Shown in pieces: positions 9,885 to 22,093 of a stretch of 40,726 nucleotides of DNA; the stretch's first letter is position 1; every line of letters begins with the position of its first letter. The stretch comes from Poronia punctata. Its lineage: Eukaryota; Ascomycota; Sordariomycetes; Xylariales; Xylariaceae. The stretch covers positions 1 through 40,726 of the forward strand of contig MU401743.1 in the NCBI GenBank assembly GCA_022579005.1, given 5' to 3'. Both the position numbers and the translations under genes were made by a program. Below the pieces are notes generated by a model. That model did no database searches and had not been told where the DNA came from. It worked only from the letters and a program-made list of their open reading frames with translations.

Positions 9885-12425
9885 ATGTTATCATTAAACC
9901 ATCTAGCCGCGATCCTCACGCTCGCCGTCTGTTGCTACGTCGTCTATCAATGTTATTTCTCGCCCCTGGCCGTTTTCCCCGGTCCCGTGGCCGCAAAGCT
10001 GACAAAGGCATGGCGCGCGCGTCTCCTTTATAATGGATACTGGCATCGCGATTTGCCGGAATTACATAAACGGTATGGTCCTGTTGTCAGGATCGGGCCC
10101 GACGAGCTGTAAGTTTTGAGTGTTCCATAAGATGGTCGCAATTCGAGGGTCATTTTCACCTCCTTGCTGCATAAAGTTGGGAACAGAAGCGTGGCAGTGG
10201 GAGCGCATAAAGTCTGGTTACTAACCTCGTTGGTTGGTGCTAGGAGTATAGGTGACCCCGAAGCTTTTCGAACAATATATCGTGAGTGATGATCCAGTTC
10301 CTCTCCCTCTCTTGATAGCTCAAAGATGAATTTGTACAAATGGAAGAGGGGCGGCTTTCCCTGCCGCAAATAGTAAAAGCGGGTAGTGCTTGGGAAGAAG
10401 ACTCCAGAAAAACAGAGGAGAGGGGAAACCGAGATTCTAATTATTTTTGTAGGTGTTAATAATGCCTTTACAAAACCCCACTCGCACGCACTGCTCAAGG
10501 GCACGCGTTCCTTTGACCTAGTGAACGAGCAAGACGAGAAACTCCACGGCATACAGCGCAGGCTAGTGGCACGTCCTTACTCGATGGAGTCCATGAGACG
10601 TCTGGAGCCGCATATGGACGAGCTTCTCGATATGATGCTTCGTCGGTTTGACGAAGCGGCGATGTCTCGTCAGGCGATCGACCTTGGGTATTGGATACAG
10701 CTCTTTGCTTTCGACGTCATCGGTGCCGTGTCTTTCGGAAGACACTTTGGGTTCGTAGCCTCTGGCACGGATAGAGGGATATTTGCTCGTCTTGAAAGGG
10801 CGTTAAATAGCTCTGCTTGGGTCGTCCATGTTCGCTGGTTCTTCTGGTTGCACCAGGAAGTCATAATGCCGCGTAAGTACACTACGTAACTTCATTTGTT
10901 ACTTCCTATTCGACGGTGGTGTCTTTTGGGTGAGAATAAGCAGAGTCCTGATTCCTGAAGCCTGGTCCGGGTAGATGGCTATGCCAATAAAGGGGATGTA
11001 GAGGTTGACGTTACTGACAAAAGTTCCTTGTAGTGTTTGGTAATTTCTTGGCCATCAATGATAGAAATGGCTTCTTCCATGCTTTCGCAGAGGAGCAGGT
11101 GAAAAGGCGGCGAATCGAAGGTGGTGAAAAAGATATAGTAGGACAGCTTTTCCAACTGCAAAAGGGAAAGACTGAAATGTTCGTGTCCTCCTCTAACCTC
11201 TCTCGCCAGACGGTGTCGAATAGGCTAACAGAACGAACAGCACGGACACGGTAATAGGGTTCATGATGACAAGCAATGTGTTTGCGGGATCAGATACTAC
11301 GTCAGCAACTCTGCGCGCCGTCTTTCTCAGCCTCTTGAAAGCACCCAGAACGATGGCCAAGCTTCGACATGAGCTGGAAAGCTGTCGCTCGATAGATAGA
11401 ACCGGTGGTAGATTTAGTTTCGAAGAGGCTGAGTCATGTCACTATCTGCAAGCCGTTATATACGAAGCGATGCGCTTGTACCCAGCAGTCCCTGGTAATC
11501 TCGAAAGGAACGTCCCTTCCGAAGGAATGACTATCTGTGGTAAATTTGGTAAGCCGTCAAGCCCCCTTTCCCAGCTTTCATCGGAACGCCAGAAGGGTTA
11601 GATTATCTATCCCTTCTGGAGTAAGGGAAGACCCGACGTCCTGCCATTTCCGACGGAATCCTATAGAGTCGATAGTTGCTAATTCTACGATCGTTCTTAT
11701 AGTACCTGGCGGTGTAAGTCCAACTTATTTTTGATACCCGGGGTCGCGGATCTAGGCAAGGTCAAACTGACGCATCTGATATTACAGACAGTAGTGGGTT
11801 CAAGTGCCTGGGTAATACACCAAATGCAAGAGGTATGGGGCGATGATGCGGCCGAGTTCCGGCCGGAGCGGTGGCTAGACAATGATCGCGTGGGGGAACT
11901 TCGTAGGCTTCAACTATTCCTACCTAACGTAACTAAACCTATTCGCTGACAAGCAAATCTAGGACGCTTCTTTTTTGGTTTTGGTGGCGGTACCAGGACC
12001 TGTATTGGAAGAAGTCAGTGCCTGTCATCCCCATCCCTAGAGTCGGCGCTCTTCTTCCTTCTTTCTTCGTTCTCCTTTCCTAATATCCAAAAACACCCGG
12101 TCTGTTTTTGCGGTGTTGAGAAAGTCTAATTAATCATGAAATACTAACAATGGCCTAACCTAACCTAGATATTAGCTGGATCGAGATGGAGAAACTAATC
12201 GCAACACTCGTGATGCGCTACGACATACAACTTCATCCCGACGCAGATATTCATATAAAGAGCGGGTAAGTGACTATTTATTCTGTTCCTTACTTTCTTT
12301 ATGGCTTATCCTCAATTTTCTCGTATCTGCCTGACGCAAACTAATACGTCGATGGGGTCATCAGCATCCTTCTGTTTCTAAAGGGGTTGCACGTGAACCT
12401 TACACGAAGGGAGGTTTCTTCATAG
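9885..12425 (+). CDS. Cytochrome P450 monooxygenase, pisatin-demethylase-like (10 exons)
   Basis: Exons are 9885-10108, 10244-10281, 10453-10872, 11034-11178, 11241-11548, 11703-11713, 11788-11902, 11963-12013, 12169-12265 and 12365-12425, giving 489 residues with phase kept throughout. An N-terminal membrane anchor (about 5-25) is followed by FPGP. The I-helix is AGSDTT (291-296), the ExxR motif is EAMR (351-354), and PERW is in EFRPERWL. The heme loop FGGGTRTCIG has ligand Cys434. The spacing and the GKFVPGGTVVG...AWVIHQ segment resemble fungal P450s of the pisatin-demethylase type, which act on small aromatic or secondary metabolites with a reductase at the ER. The substrate cannot be told. 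Exon 6 is only 11 nt (TACCTGGCGGT, completing VPGG). Intron 4 uses the donor GTTCGT. It is convergent with the RING gene. All catalytic motifs are intact. Confidence 0.92.
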
Positions 12426-12768
12426 TATGATATATCATATTGAGATTCAGTCTTGTACGGATAGACTTAGTGTCGGGAAATTACATTTTTGCAAGATTTG
12501 GTGTATACCAGTGAACTGCTTCATCGGCAAGAAAAACAAGGTAGTGTAGTACCAGGCGGGATGTGATTATCTACCTAGCATTTTCATAATCTCTGGTATA
12601 GTCGTAGGTAGCAGATCTCTATATAATTATTTCAAAAATTCATAATCGTCAATCTCAACCCAAATAACCTAAAGCCCGCTTACCACAAAAAGCAAAATGC
12701 GGTATAGAATAACCGACAAAAATTAGACTATATAAAGTAAACAGTATGGAAGCTTGCTCGCCGAACAA
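12426..12768. other. Intergenic between convergent genes
   Basis: This is 343 nt, fairly AT-rich, between the 3' ends of the P450 and the RING-protein gene. It presumably holds both 3' UTRs. No further feature is seen. Confidence 0.5.
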
Positions 12769-15700
12769 CTACGGCTCCGAGGCCGAAGCTGCAACCTTGA
12801 CATACGGTGAGGGAAAAAGCCCCTTGACACCCATATATGTACCGAAACACCAATCACCGTTGACATCCGTAATCTCACGGATCTCGGCGCCTCGGGGGAA
12901 CATTAGTTCGTCCTCAGCGTCGGGGGCCGGATACCACGGCCAGGAGGCTGTTCCGCGGAGGCCGATGCCACCGTTGGGAGGGTAGTCGCGGGTCTGCTCG
13001 GGCGGACTAGCGGCTACATTCACGGTGACGTCGCGGTGGACGTCCGTGGCACCACTGGGCCAGCACCATTTTTGTAGCGCCCTGTCGGTTTCGTGGGGTT
13101 CAACCCATAATCTGCTTCCGCCGACGAGGTCGCTCATGACTACACGCATCTGGCCCGCTTTATCTTCGACGAAACCAAAGATGCTCATACGATGGCCTTT
13201 CAAACACCGACGCCAACCGGCTGGGCCGTTATCGGCAGATATACGACCGTCGCGTAGAAGGTCGCCGTAGCAGTGCAGACAAATGTCGTAGTCGCCAGGT
13301 TGTGTTTCGGAGACGACTGTGCTAGTGCAAGTATTACAGTGATACCGGCGGTCAAAAGGTGGTATCGACTCTCGACAGACATCGCATGTGGTTCTAAACG
13401 TCAACGGTCGAAAATCGCCGACACTTATAGCTGTGGGGTCGGTGAACAACGTTGCGGAGCGTGGTCGACGACGTGCTTGCTTCTGCCGTAGGCCCGGGCT
13501 TCCCGGAGGGGTATTGCCAGGGGTTGTGGCTGCGGGAACGGGCAAAGAAGGGGAAGGGAGAGGCGAGGGCGAGGACGACGGTGGCACATAGGTTAGAGGG
13601 AGAAGAGGATGCGAACAGGCATAGCCTTGGTTTACACAAAGGTTGCAAAAGCCCCAGTCGCCCTCGTTACACACATTGCAACGCCAATAGCACTCATTAG
13701 CCCAGGCGCCGCAACGGGAGCAGAATAAGCCGCTCTCGATACGTGTCTCCGGGTCCTCGGTTGTGAGCGTCTTGCGGCCATCGGCGCCGCCCGGCGTGGT
13801 GTGTGGTGGATTATATCGGTTCGCAGTCAGCACGTGTGGTGGTTCAGGGGGATAGTCGGTACTGGCGCATTGCCGCTCCCAGTTCGCAAGCGCGGCATAC
13901 CCAAAGCCAAACCAATTCTGACACCCTTTCCCCTCCCGGTAACACTTCTGACATATGTTCCATTGCCCGTTGGAACACTGCGCACAGTTATAGTGGATTT
14001 CGTATTCAATATGGTGTCGACGACAACGCGCACAAGTAATCGACGGTTCCGGATAGAATTGCGCCCGTGTTTGCTGAGACCGTGGGCGTTGTGTAGGGGA
14101 GTTCATCAACCCAAGGCTCGGCAGTGGGCTTTGAGGCACCACCAGACTCGAAGGCCTGCGTCGCCTCTTGCTACGCTCGTCCCCTGAGGAATCTGTGGGC
14201 GAAAACAACGGCTGGGGTATTGGATTTTGAGACGCCTGTGCCGCCGAGGCGCGCTCGCTGAAAGATAAGTCTCTGTTCCGTTGGCTTGGTTGTGGTTGCC
14301 CCGACGGACCACCTCTTGAAGGGGCATCCACCGGCATACTGGTGCTTCGCCCGTCCGCGATGGAGGGCCTGCGGTTAACAGAATCGGTACTCTGAGAGCG
14401 CAGAGTCAAGTCTGTCTGAGACCGTGCCGCTGGGCGAGTTTCGGCCGTGCTGGGTCGGATGGGGTCGGTTGCCGTCCTGCTCCCGCTGGACGTTGTTCTT
14501 TGATGTCTTCGTTCGGAATCACCATGCACTTCTAGCCGTGTAGGTGTCACGGGCGGGCGATTGCGACTGTGACCCTCTAACTGGCTCCCTACACTTGAAC
14601 CTCTGGTGTGCGCCGAGCTTGACCTCTGCCTACTACTCGAACGCAAGGCCTCTGTAGTAGGGGGTCTCAACGAGGGCACAACAGTCTGCGATCGATTAGG
14701 TGTAGCCGTGGCACTCCTTCTTCCAGCTTCAGCCTGGGCCCTCTCTCTCTGACGTCTCCGGTACGCCTCGGTGATTTTGCGACTCAGGTCGTCGTTTCTG
14801 CTCAAGTCGATGTTGTCGAGATCCAGTCCATCCAGTAGGCCCTCCTCTTGGATTTGGCGAGCAAAGTCGTCGATCTCGCGTTCTAGATCCCTCGAGTCTA
14901 CATCCGAGGAGCTGATCAGAGATCTTATGGACGCCTGATGTTCGACATGCCTAGTTCTGTTGGCGGAAGAGTCACGGCTCGGCTGCTGACGGTCGGATCG
15001 GTGTCGTGATTCACTTCGTCGCCGCCGCCGCTCGTCAGAGGATTGTGAGTCAGGGTGCAGCATTGCGTTCGATTCTGTCCGATGTCTGCGTCCATCGTCA
15101 CGCCGGTCTCGACGTCGCGTATCCGCGCTTCCGTCCCGGTTCGACGTACTCGTCCCGCTCGCGGACCGGCCATGTTCACGGTGGCGTCGAGCGGAGGTGC
15201 TTTCAATATCACGTAGGCTCAATAGGCGTGCTTGCTCTATCGCCTGACGCTCCAACTGATCCGCCCGGCGATCTGCGGCAGACCGCTCGGGCAGGTTAAC
15301 CGGCTGAAGAACATTATCCCCAGGCTTGTATTTTTCACGTAATTCATCTTGTTCGTCGGCGGGCCTGACCTTATCCGGGTTGGAGGCGAGGAAGATCTCT
15401 AGTAGACTCGTAACGGTGGCGTTGCGCCGTGTATCTCGAACAGCGGCACGGCATGATGGACAGGTGTATACGTTGGCCCCTGGCGTAGGAGGGTTCGGGG
15501 ATGTTTCGGCCGAGGTCTTCTGCCAGTCAAACCATTCTTTCAAACAAGTACCACAGAATGTGTGTAGGCAGTCTAGTAGCGTTAAAGGCTGAAAAAGAAG
15601 CTCGGTACAGATCTGGAAGGCAAGTAGTGGTGAGTTAGCCTTGCTATTTGCCCATACTCGTACAATGAGATGGAAGGTGCAATGAACGAAATTTGGAGGG

Positions 15701-15803
15701 GGGATGTGACAACCCCACCACGTCGGAAATGACAAACAAAACTTACCGAGCAGTTCAACTCCCTTTCCAAATCAACCCCCGGTTTTCCATTACTAGTCGC
15801 CAT
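12769..15803 (-). CDS. RING / ZZ-type zinc finger / SH3 protein, probable E3 ubiquitin ligase (2 exons)
   Basis: Exons are 15803-15747 and 15612-12769, giving 966 residues. The 134-nt intron splits the first CxxC of a C3HC4 RING: CS ends exon 1 and ICTELLFQP opens exon 2, followed by CLHTFCGTCLKEWF and YTCPSCRAAV. Residues about 100-540 are Ser/Arg-rich and probably disordered, with one acidic helix. Three zinc-binding modules follow: about 541-590 (CARC...CAQCSNGQWNICQKC), about 648-690 (CSRCGAW...CNVCNEGDWGFCNLC) and about 756-830, a ZZ-like finger (CDVCRESIPPFDRRYHCNTC...YDICLHC). The C-terminal 60 residues form an SH3-like domain with DELMFPRGAEI, GDWCFG and GLFPSPYVKV. The RING predicts E2-dependent ubiquitin transfer; the substrate and the SH3 partner are unknown. 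The start MATSNGKPG was chosen as the only ATG shortly before the RING; an upstream in-frame frame has no domain. Confidence 0.9.
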
Positions 15804-17602
15804 AGCCACTCTAAAAGACCTAAATTTGAGGCACCGTGAAGGACGATCGTGAAAAGATGGATGGATGACATGAACCAGACTCGCATAAACGATCCGTTGA
15901 TAATTCACTTTCGGGGCGTAACAGTGGGGGCAAAGATGGCGCGCCTTCCAGACCCTATTTCAGGTTGCATTCCTATCTGCACGGATTGGCGCTATCTGGG
16001 TACGTGTGTAAATACGAGGCTTGTGATGAATACCAAGGAAATATATGCATTTTATTTTACTAGGTACCTACGTAGACTACGCGTGCTGCTTTGAATAGAT
16101 ATATAGTGTCGACTATTTAAGAGATTATCACTACCCCATATCCCCTCTGCTACTTGCATGATGTAGGAAGTAGGTATTTGAGACACTTTGGACAGGTCAC
16201 ACGTTCGATCGATAGCCAATCATATGTATCGGAGGCAGTTCGATACTGCATTCTGTGCTACAAGATTTTTATTTGCCCATCACCATGAACAAAAGATGAT
16301 GGCTAATTCTTTGGGGTCAGGCATAAACCTACCTTTCCGCCAACTATTTCGGGTAGATTCGGCTTCTACTCAAAACAGCTTGTATCCAAAAGAACAGCGC
16401 TATCTACGTCTACGTGGATTAGTCCGGTATACGTAAGCATGTTTCAACTTTTAGTCTCGATTAGGTACCTAGCCGGCGACGGCGTGAGACGCCAGAATCG
16501 GTGTTTCCGGGGCGCCACACGGAGGGATCGGTTTCTAGCCGCCGTTGAAATACCTATTTGTGTCCTCTTCAATTCAGGTGTCCTTTTCACCGAGGAAAGA
16601 CATGGTACCTTTATTCGTCACATACATTGCCAGTTGTCCGTCAGTGGAGGAATCGAAACATCATCGATGTTGCCGCTCTTGTTGCTGTTGTCTTTCTTTC
16701 AACGGTCTACCAAGTCGATAAACCATCCAATCCCGGTGTCGGTATCGGTACTACGATCTGTCAACAATGAAGGTAGCCCAGCAGGAAAGTAAATATCTAC
16801 ATTCCTGGTGACCGGCTAAACCGAGACATGTATCAAGACGCCGGACACAACCTGCCTTTCTCCCTTTAGGCGCGCATCTGAATCAAACTTAAGTGATGCT
16901 GCCAGTCTGGTTGTAATATTGTCAGTTACTCGCCTAGGGAATGCATACTCGTACGCAGCTAGTCCCCGATGGTTGGCACCCCTCACTCAGTTGAGAGGGT
17001 ACATCGCCAGCTAACACTGTCACCTGTCCAGTAGGTATCGTGAACGACATTTTGCTCATATCCGAGTAGCATATCTTTCATTCCTGAGGTGTATATTGAT
17101 GCGGTGGGTACCTGGGTACATCTTTGAATGCGACTACCCAGGGCTTCTTTGAAACATGTCCGCTATGTTATAACATCTTCTTGCAAATTGGTAATCTGTT
17201 TAGGAGAAATGATAAAAGACTCAGCGCTCACAAGAAGGATGTTGAGCCAAATCAGAACAATGCCAATCAACCTCTAGCCTTCAAAGGCAGAGTACAGCTT
17301 CGAATGCCAACAACAGCTTTGTCCTTCCTCGAGGATCCAAGGAAGCACATGGCCACGTGGTTTGCTCCGTCTTTCAGCTTTGGCCCGGAGCTCTCATTGT
17401 CGACGAACAAAGAGGTAACGTCATATAATTAAAGCGTGACCATGCTCACCAAACGTTTGATTTTCGGGTTTGGGAGTAGGAACAAACCAAATCAGATCAG
17501 TCTACACTGCTGCCCACACACCATCTCTACACATTTGTAGAATAGGAACAGGAAGCAAAGGATAAATAGCGAAAAGACACAGACATCTCTTGCAACTACA
17601 CC
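15804..17602. other. Long intergenic region without a supported gene
   Basis: This is about 1.8 kb between divergent genes. Frames at 16188-16436, 16439-16792 and 17124-17432 show no known motif and no consistent splicing. Palindromes TAGGTACCTA occur at 16061-16070 and 16462-16471. The distal part (after about 17450) likely contains the promoter of the following gene. Confidence 0.5.
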
Positions 17603-18610
17603 ATGACTTATGCTCAGGTAAAGTCGAGACATGCTCAGCCTCCCCCTCGGCCGAGGACGGCAGTAGACTATTGTCCCTCACCGGTAGATCCAATCCACCC
17701 TATAGATGCTCACGACCAGTTACTTAACAGTGATCAGAGGGGCTCCGGGGTTGGTATGGTCCACCTGATACCCCGAGAGCGGGTTGAACGGCTCCGGAGC
17801 TCTGAACAAGTCCCAACGCCCTATACACCAACGAGTATGGGCCGCCTCTCCCGGGCCAGCACAAGGTCCACTCTCCAAGCTGCACGGGACGGCCTCGTAA
17901 GGGGTCTCAGCTTTGGTAAAGCTACCCTCGACAAGACTAAACCGGCGGTAGAAGCAGCCGTCTCCGCAAGCAAAAAGGTCGTGGAAGCCACTGCCCACAA
18001 CATAAGCCAGGTCAGAAATAGTCGCAGCAACAAAAACAACGTTAAGGGTCCAGACGGGCGACCCATGTCGCGCAGATCCAGCAACTCCACGCTATACGCA
18101 CATGCCCTCAGAGACGCCAAGCGTCTCCCCAAGCTCAAAATCCCCGACCTGAACACCGCGGTCGAAGCAGCGCTGGACACAGCCCTATCCACGGAAACGG
18201 TGAAAAGCGACAATTTCCACTGGGACTATATGTCGCCTACGAGCCGCGACCTGAAGCTTGAGACTATGAATAAGCACGACGACGACCACAGCGATGACGT
18301 AGCCAATGAGTACCGCAACATGCTGTCCGCGCGCCGCCGCGTCCGTAAGTCCAAGTTCGGTGCCGAGGTCGCCCGTTACCGTCTTGCCCGCCCTTCGTGG
18401 GATGAGCCTTGTGAATTTCTTAGATCTCGCAGCGATAACCCAGAGGACAGGGAGCTGATTGCCATACTCACCAACGCCTTGCAGGAGCAGAAGGATCGTG
18501 CGACTATGATTGTGCAGCGGAATCCTAACCCCTATCCTGGCTTTAGGCGCGTGTCTCAACCTGGCTGTACTAAGACCATGTATTGGCAACATAAGAGCAC
18601 GTATAATTAG
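17603..18610 (+). CDS. Hypothetical protein, basic, not recognised
   Basis: This intronless ORF of 335 residues starts after ACTACACC. No domain is recognised, but the frame is long, has normal codon use and ends cleanly. The N-terminus is Pro/Arg-rich. Residues about 75-140 form an Ala/Lys/Ser-rich, probably helical stretch (QAARDGLVRGLSFGKATLDK and AAVSASKKVVEATAHNISQV), followed by a Ser/Asn/Arg-rich linker. The C-terminal third, from about residue 205 (NFHWDYMSPTSRDLK) through RRRVRKSKFGAEVARYRLARP to the end, looks more ordered and is the part most likely to be conserved. There is no signal peptide or membrane segment. The antisense frames here are shadows. Confidence 0.7.
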   Translation: MTYAQVKSRHAQPPPRPRTAVDYCPSPVDPIHPIDAHDQLLNSDQRGSGVGMVHLIPRERVERLRSSEQVPTPYTPTSMGRLSRASTRSTLQAARDGLVRGLSFGKATLDKTKPAVEAAVSASKKVVEATAHNISQVRNSRSNKNNVKGPDGRPMSRRSSNSTLYAHALRDAKRLPKLKIPDLNTAVEAALDTALSTETVKSDNFHWDYMSPTSRDLKLETMNKHDDDHSDDVANEYRNMLSARRRVRKSKFGAEVARYRLARPSWDEPCEFLRSRSDNPEDRELIAILTNALQEQKDRATMIVQRNPNPYPGFRRVSQPGCTKTMYWQHKSTYN

Positions 18611-20183
18611 GTGTGATTCGTCATTAGAGAGGCTGGGTATGTAAGTTGGCTGGCTCGACTATTATTGTTTGCTAACAGGTAAGTACATTATCGTATTTTG
18701 GGATCCATACCATAGCACCACTTTCATATGAATTTCATTTGTCTTCATTCCGGCGTTTTCTGGTCTGAAAAAAATATAAAATTTCCCTCAAACCGCCTGG
18801 ACACACGTGTATTATCTATAACTTGTATCAGTTTGTCGCATCCGCCATCTCAGTCACTTGTGCTTTATCAAACTATTTAAAACCGGCTTTAATTAACCAG
18901 GTAGTGTTCTAGAAACTCATAACAGATGTGTCCCAACCGTAACAGCGAGTTCTCTTTATGATCGAAGAGAAACTTGTCCATTTTTCTGCGAGACCTAGAA
19001 CATATTTAATAGGTCTGTTTTCGGAGAGTTTACCGTGAAGCTGACCGCAAGTGAAAATGCCCCTATAACCTAAGTAGTGAACTTGGCGACCCAATTATAG
19101 GGGAATGTCCGCCTATAACCACAGCACATGGGCGGGTTACGCACCTGTAATAGAAAACCCCGTGGGGAGATGAAAATACTTCGACTGGTCACTGAACGGG
19201 CTTGCTGCCATGATTTCCTTTCTTTCACACAATAGCGTACCCTTCACAGCCATCAACAGCATAGCTTCGACATAGGGCTTATACCAAGCAGTCAATCTAT
19301 CGTGATATATAACTGGAAGATCTTGAGTTACGAGAGGCCGCGTTTTAATGAGTCCGCCTGTCCTGCCGACCCCCGATAACCTGGCTTGTGCTAGGTACAT
19401 CTCGGTTTCCGTAGATCAAGGGTCTCCAATATCAAAATCAACATCTTCTTGCCTTTTTGACATCATCAATTTCTTTCGAATACAAAGGGAATGTCTCATG
19501 AAGACCACCAAATAATCCGCAAGGTATCCGCCCAGCGACTGTGATCTGTCACATGGGTATTCTTGCATACTGAAATTTGCGTCGGCTGCTTAACCCCACC
19601 AGGAGGTGTCGCAATGATAGGCGAGCAATCGAAGCTGTCTAGACGCTGAGACAGATGTAGTTTCATGAGACCCCAATTGCACACCAACCCTTTCCACCGC
19701 GACCTTCTCTCCAGGCGTCTACGCGACCACCAGTAGCCATACCGGCGCCTAACCCCCATTAGAGAGCCAAACGGGCGGTGGGCCAGTATCGCCAAATATG
19801 CGGCTGTGAAACCTTGAAGAAACGCCCCATTTTTGGACCAGGAAGGAGTCAAGGACAATATTCCTAGGTTTAAAGATCTACAGGCGTCCATGTGCAGCAG
19901 TATTTTTATGTGGTCAGCCCCAATGAGTCGTCAAGAAAGCTCGTGATGCTCACTTCGACGATAATCATCCATTCATTTTGGCACTTTGCCTGACGGTTGA
20001 CCCAAGTGGTTTCTCCCCTCCCTCTTTTGTCGAATCTTCCATCTCTTCTCATAACCGCCGGCCGGGACTTGAATTGTGTATATTTCTCTCATTTTCTTGT
20101 TCGCACGCAGCATCGTCGTTGGCGAATTCTCACGTCCTTGGTAGACTGTCGTTACAGAACGATTAAATAAGTCAACTGTCAGG
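18611..20183. other. Long intergenic region; possible minus-strand relic at 19137-19891
   Basis: This is about 1.6 kb without a confident gene. On the minus strand, frames 19891-19496 and 19400-19137 are adjacent and open. The second ends near a possible donor (GTGCGT), so a decayed or very divergent gene is possible. No family was recognised and I do not annotate it as a CDS. Confidence 0.4.
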
Positions 20184-21773
20184 ATGAGGTTTATGTGGTT
20201 TGCTTCGATATACCCCATCATAGCGGCATCGCCTGTCCCATTGTCACCCCTATCACATCGAGGAGTGGATCAGTTAGACCAGGAAGCCTTTGAAGAAGCC
20301 CAACAGCCCGACGAGACGGCTACCAAGGCCTTCGCCGGTACTCTTATAAAGGTACATTTCTAGTCCCCTAAAACATTACCTGCAAAACCCCAAGCGTCTA
20401 ATTGGTATTTAATAGACGGCCGACGGGCAATGTCTGTCCGTAAATAAACTGTCGGGCGACTTCAGAGCAAATCTGACGCCAGTGCAAATTGCCGAGTGTG
20501 GCTCAACCGACGGTCAAAACTGGGATATCATTACCAACGGGAAGCATAATAATGCCCCGAATGCGATGCTTGTCGTCAACACCTTGGTATATCCACCCTC
20601 TATCTACCTACCGGCACGAATAGTTCGTCTAATAGTGTTTTAGACGAATGCTTGTCTTAACTTTGACCCTCGGCGACCAGCCGGGAACCAAGTGATATTG
20701 TTTAGTTGTGGCGGAAGGGCTGACGGTGGCGGTGATGTGACTGACTCTCAGTTGTTCCCCTTTAACGGGGGCGCTGGGCCTCTCTCCTTGTCGCCTGGGA
20801 ATCAACAAGACTCATGTATGACGGTATCTGATAAAGTCCTTGACGTGACACCTTGTCAATCAGGGGATCTCAGTCAACTCTTCACATTGGGCGATGCTCT
20901 ATCACTCTCGCCGGAACCTACTGCCACAGCAAGCCGGACAAAAGCCACCGATACGACTACAGCGATGAGCCGAGCAGCGACCACATCGGACAGAATGACA
21001 GCCACCAGCACCTCCGGTCAGAGGGCCACAGCCATTTCTTCTTCCGCTGGCAATACTCAAGCTTCGGAAATGCCTAATCCAACTAAAGCTTTCCCCGTCT
21101 CCGGTGCCGGTGGCGTCTTACAACCAACAGCTGCTGCTGAAGCGCACCAACGTGACGATGGCGCAACTAGAGCCTTTAACTCGGTCAGAATCAAATCACC
21201 CGACGGAAAATGCCTCTCCGTTGATCCAACTGCCGGCGACTTCCGCGAGAACCTGATACCCATCTCACTGGTAACATGTGGGGAGAGTCCCAATGAGAAG
21301 TTTGACATTATCACCGCCGGAAAACATAACAATGCCGAAAACTCGGCACTCATCGTGAGCAGTTTGGTAAGTTCTACAGTACCACAGGGACATAATCGAT
21401 TATGAGATTATTTCGCTAACCTAAGTTCTTCTTTCTTATCCATATAGACGAATGGATGTATGAGCTTCGATGGACGCCGTCAACCGGGCGACACGGTAAC
21501 TATATTCTCATGTGGAGGAAGGGCAGACGGAGGTAAGTTCCAAAACCCAACCTCACCTGTCCCCTTTTAATTACTAGTACAGTGAATGCTGACTGTGGTC
21601 CTTCAGGGGGTGAGACAAACAACGGCCAGCTTGTTCCTTTCAATGGTAGAACTCGGCTAGTCCTTGCGCCTGAGAGCGAGCGAAATGTAACTTGTATCGT
21701 GCCTGGGAAAGGCCGGCTGGATGCGGCTCCTTGTACAGACGATGATTCGCAAGTTTTTACCATTTTAACCTGA
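20184..21773 (+). CDS. Secreted protein with two tandem beta-trefoil (ricin-B-like lectin) domains (5 exons)
   Basis: Exons are 20184-20351, 20416-20586, 20644-21366, 21448-21532 and 21607-21773, giving 437 residues. A short hydrophobic leader (MRFMWFASIYPIIAAS) predicts secretion. Domain 1, from about residue 50 (GTLIKTADGQCLSVN, then QNWDIITNGKHNN, ACLNFDPRR, FSCGGRADGG, SQLFPFNGG), ends at SQLFTL. A Ser/Thr-rich linker follows. Domain 2 repeats the same blocks (VRIKSPDGKCLSVD, EKFDIITAGKHNN, GCMSFDGRR, FSCGGRADGG, GQLVPFNGR, SQVFTI). The QxW-like and CLSVD/CLNF repeats are typical of carbohydrate-binding trefoils. There is no catalytic chain, so this is a lectin-like protein rather than a holotoxin; ligand unknown. 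Introns 2 and 3 fall at the identical point (before TNAC and TNGC), showing that the domains arose by duplication of an intron-bearing unit. Confidence 0.88.
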
Positions 21774-22093
21774 TAGCATTTACCGATGCCGATCCGGGGG
21801 CCGGACGCCGATTGTCTCGCGAATTATTCATAAACCAATATCCAAGGGATGACCCTTTCTTCGTCACTCAGTGTTACGACATTGGTGCCTCATATGACAT
21901 GTGAAATACGAAGCCGTATCGATTAGAAGCACTGGAGAATGAAGTGAAGACGGGCATCCCCCTATTACCGATTCTAACAGTCGCTAACAACTACCCGAGC
22001 GCTTGATTGCGAGTATGATATCCCGTCGTCAACATGGAAATCCAAAGGATCAGATAGGGTACCCGACGAACTGAAATTGGTAGCCTAAGAATT
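21774..22093. other. Intergenic between convergent genes
   Basis: This is 320 nt between the ends of the lectin gene and the NmrA-like gene. Nothing is recognised beyond probable 3' UTRs. Confidence 0.5.

Noticed and set aside
13801..15299. Several plus-strand ORFs of 80-130 codons
   Set aside because: They are antisense to the RING/ZZ/SH3 coding exon and carry no motif.
17720..18592. Minus-strand ORFs of 92-135 codons
   Set aside because: They are shadows of the 335-residue plus-strand ORF.
19137..19891. Possible minus-strand gene in two exons
   Set aside because: Open frames and a possible donor exist, but there is no recognisable family, no clear acceptor and no start evidence.
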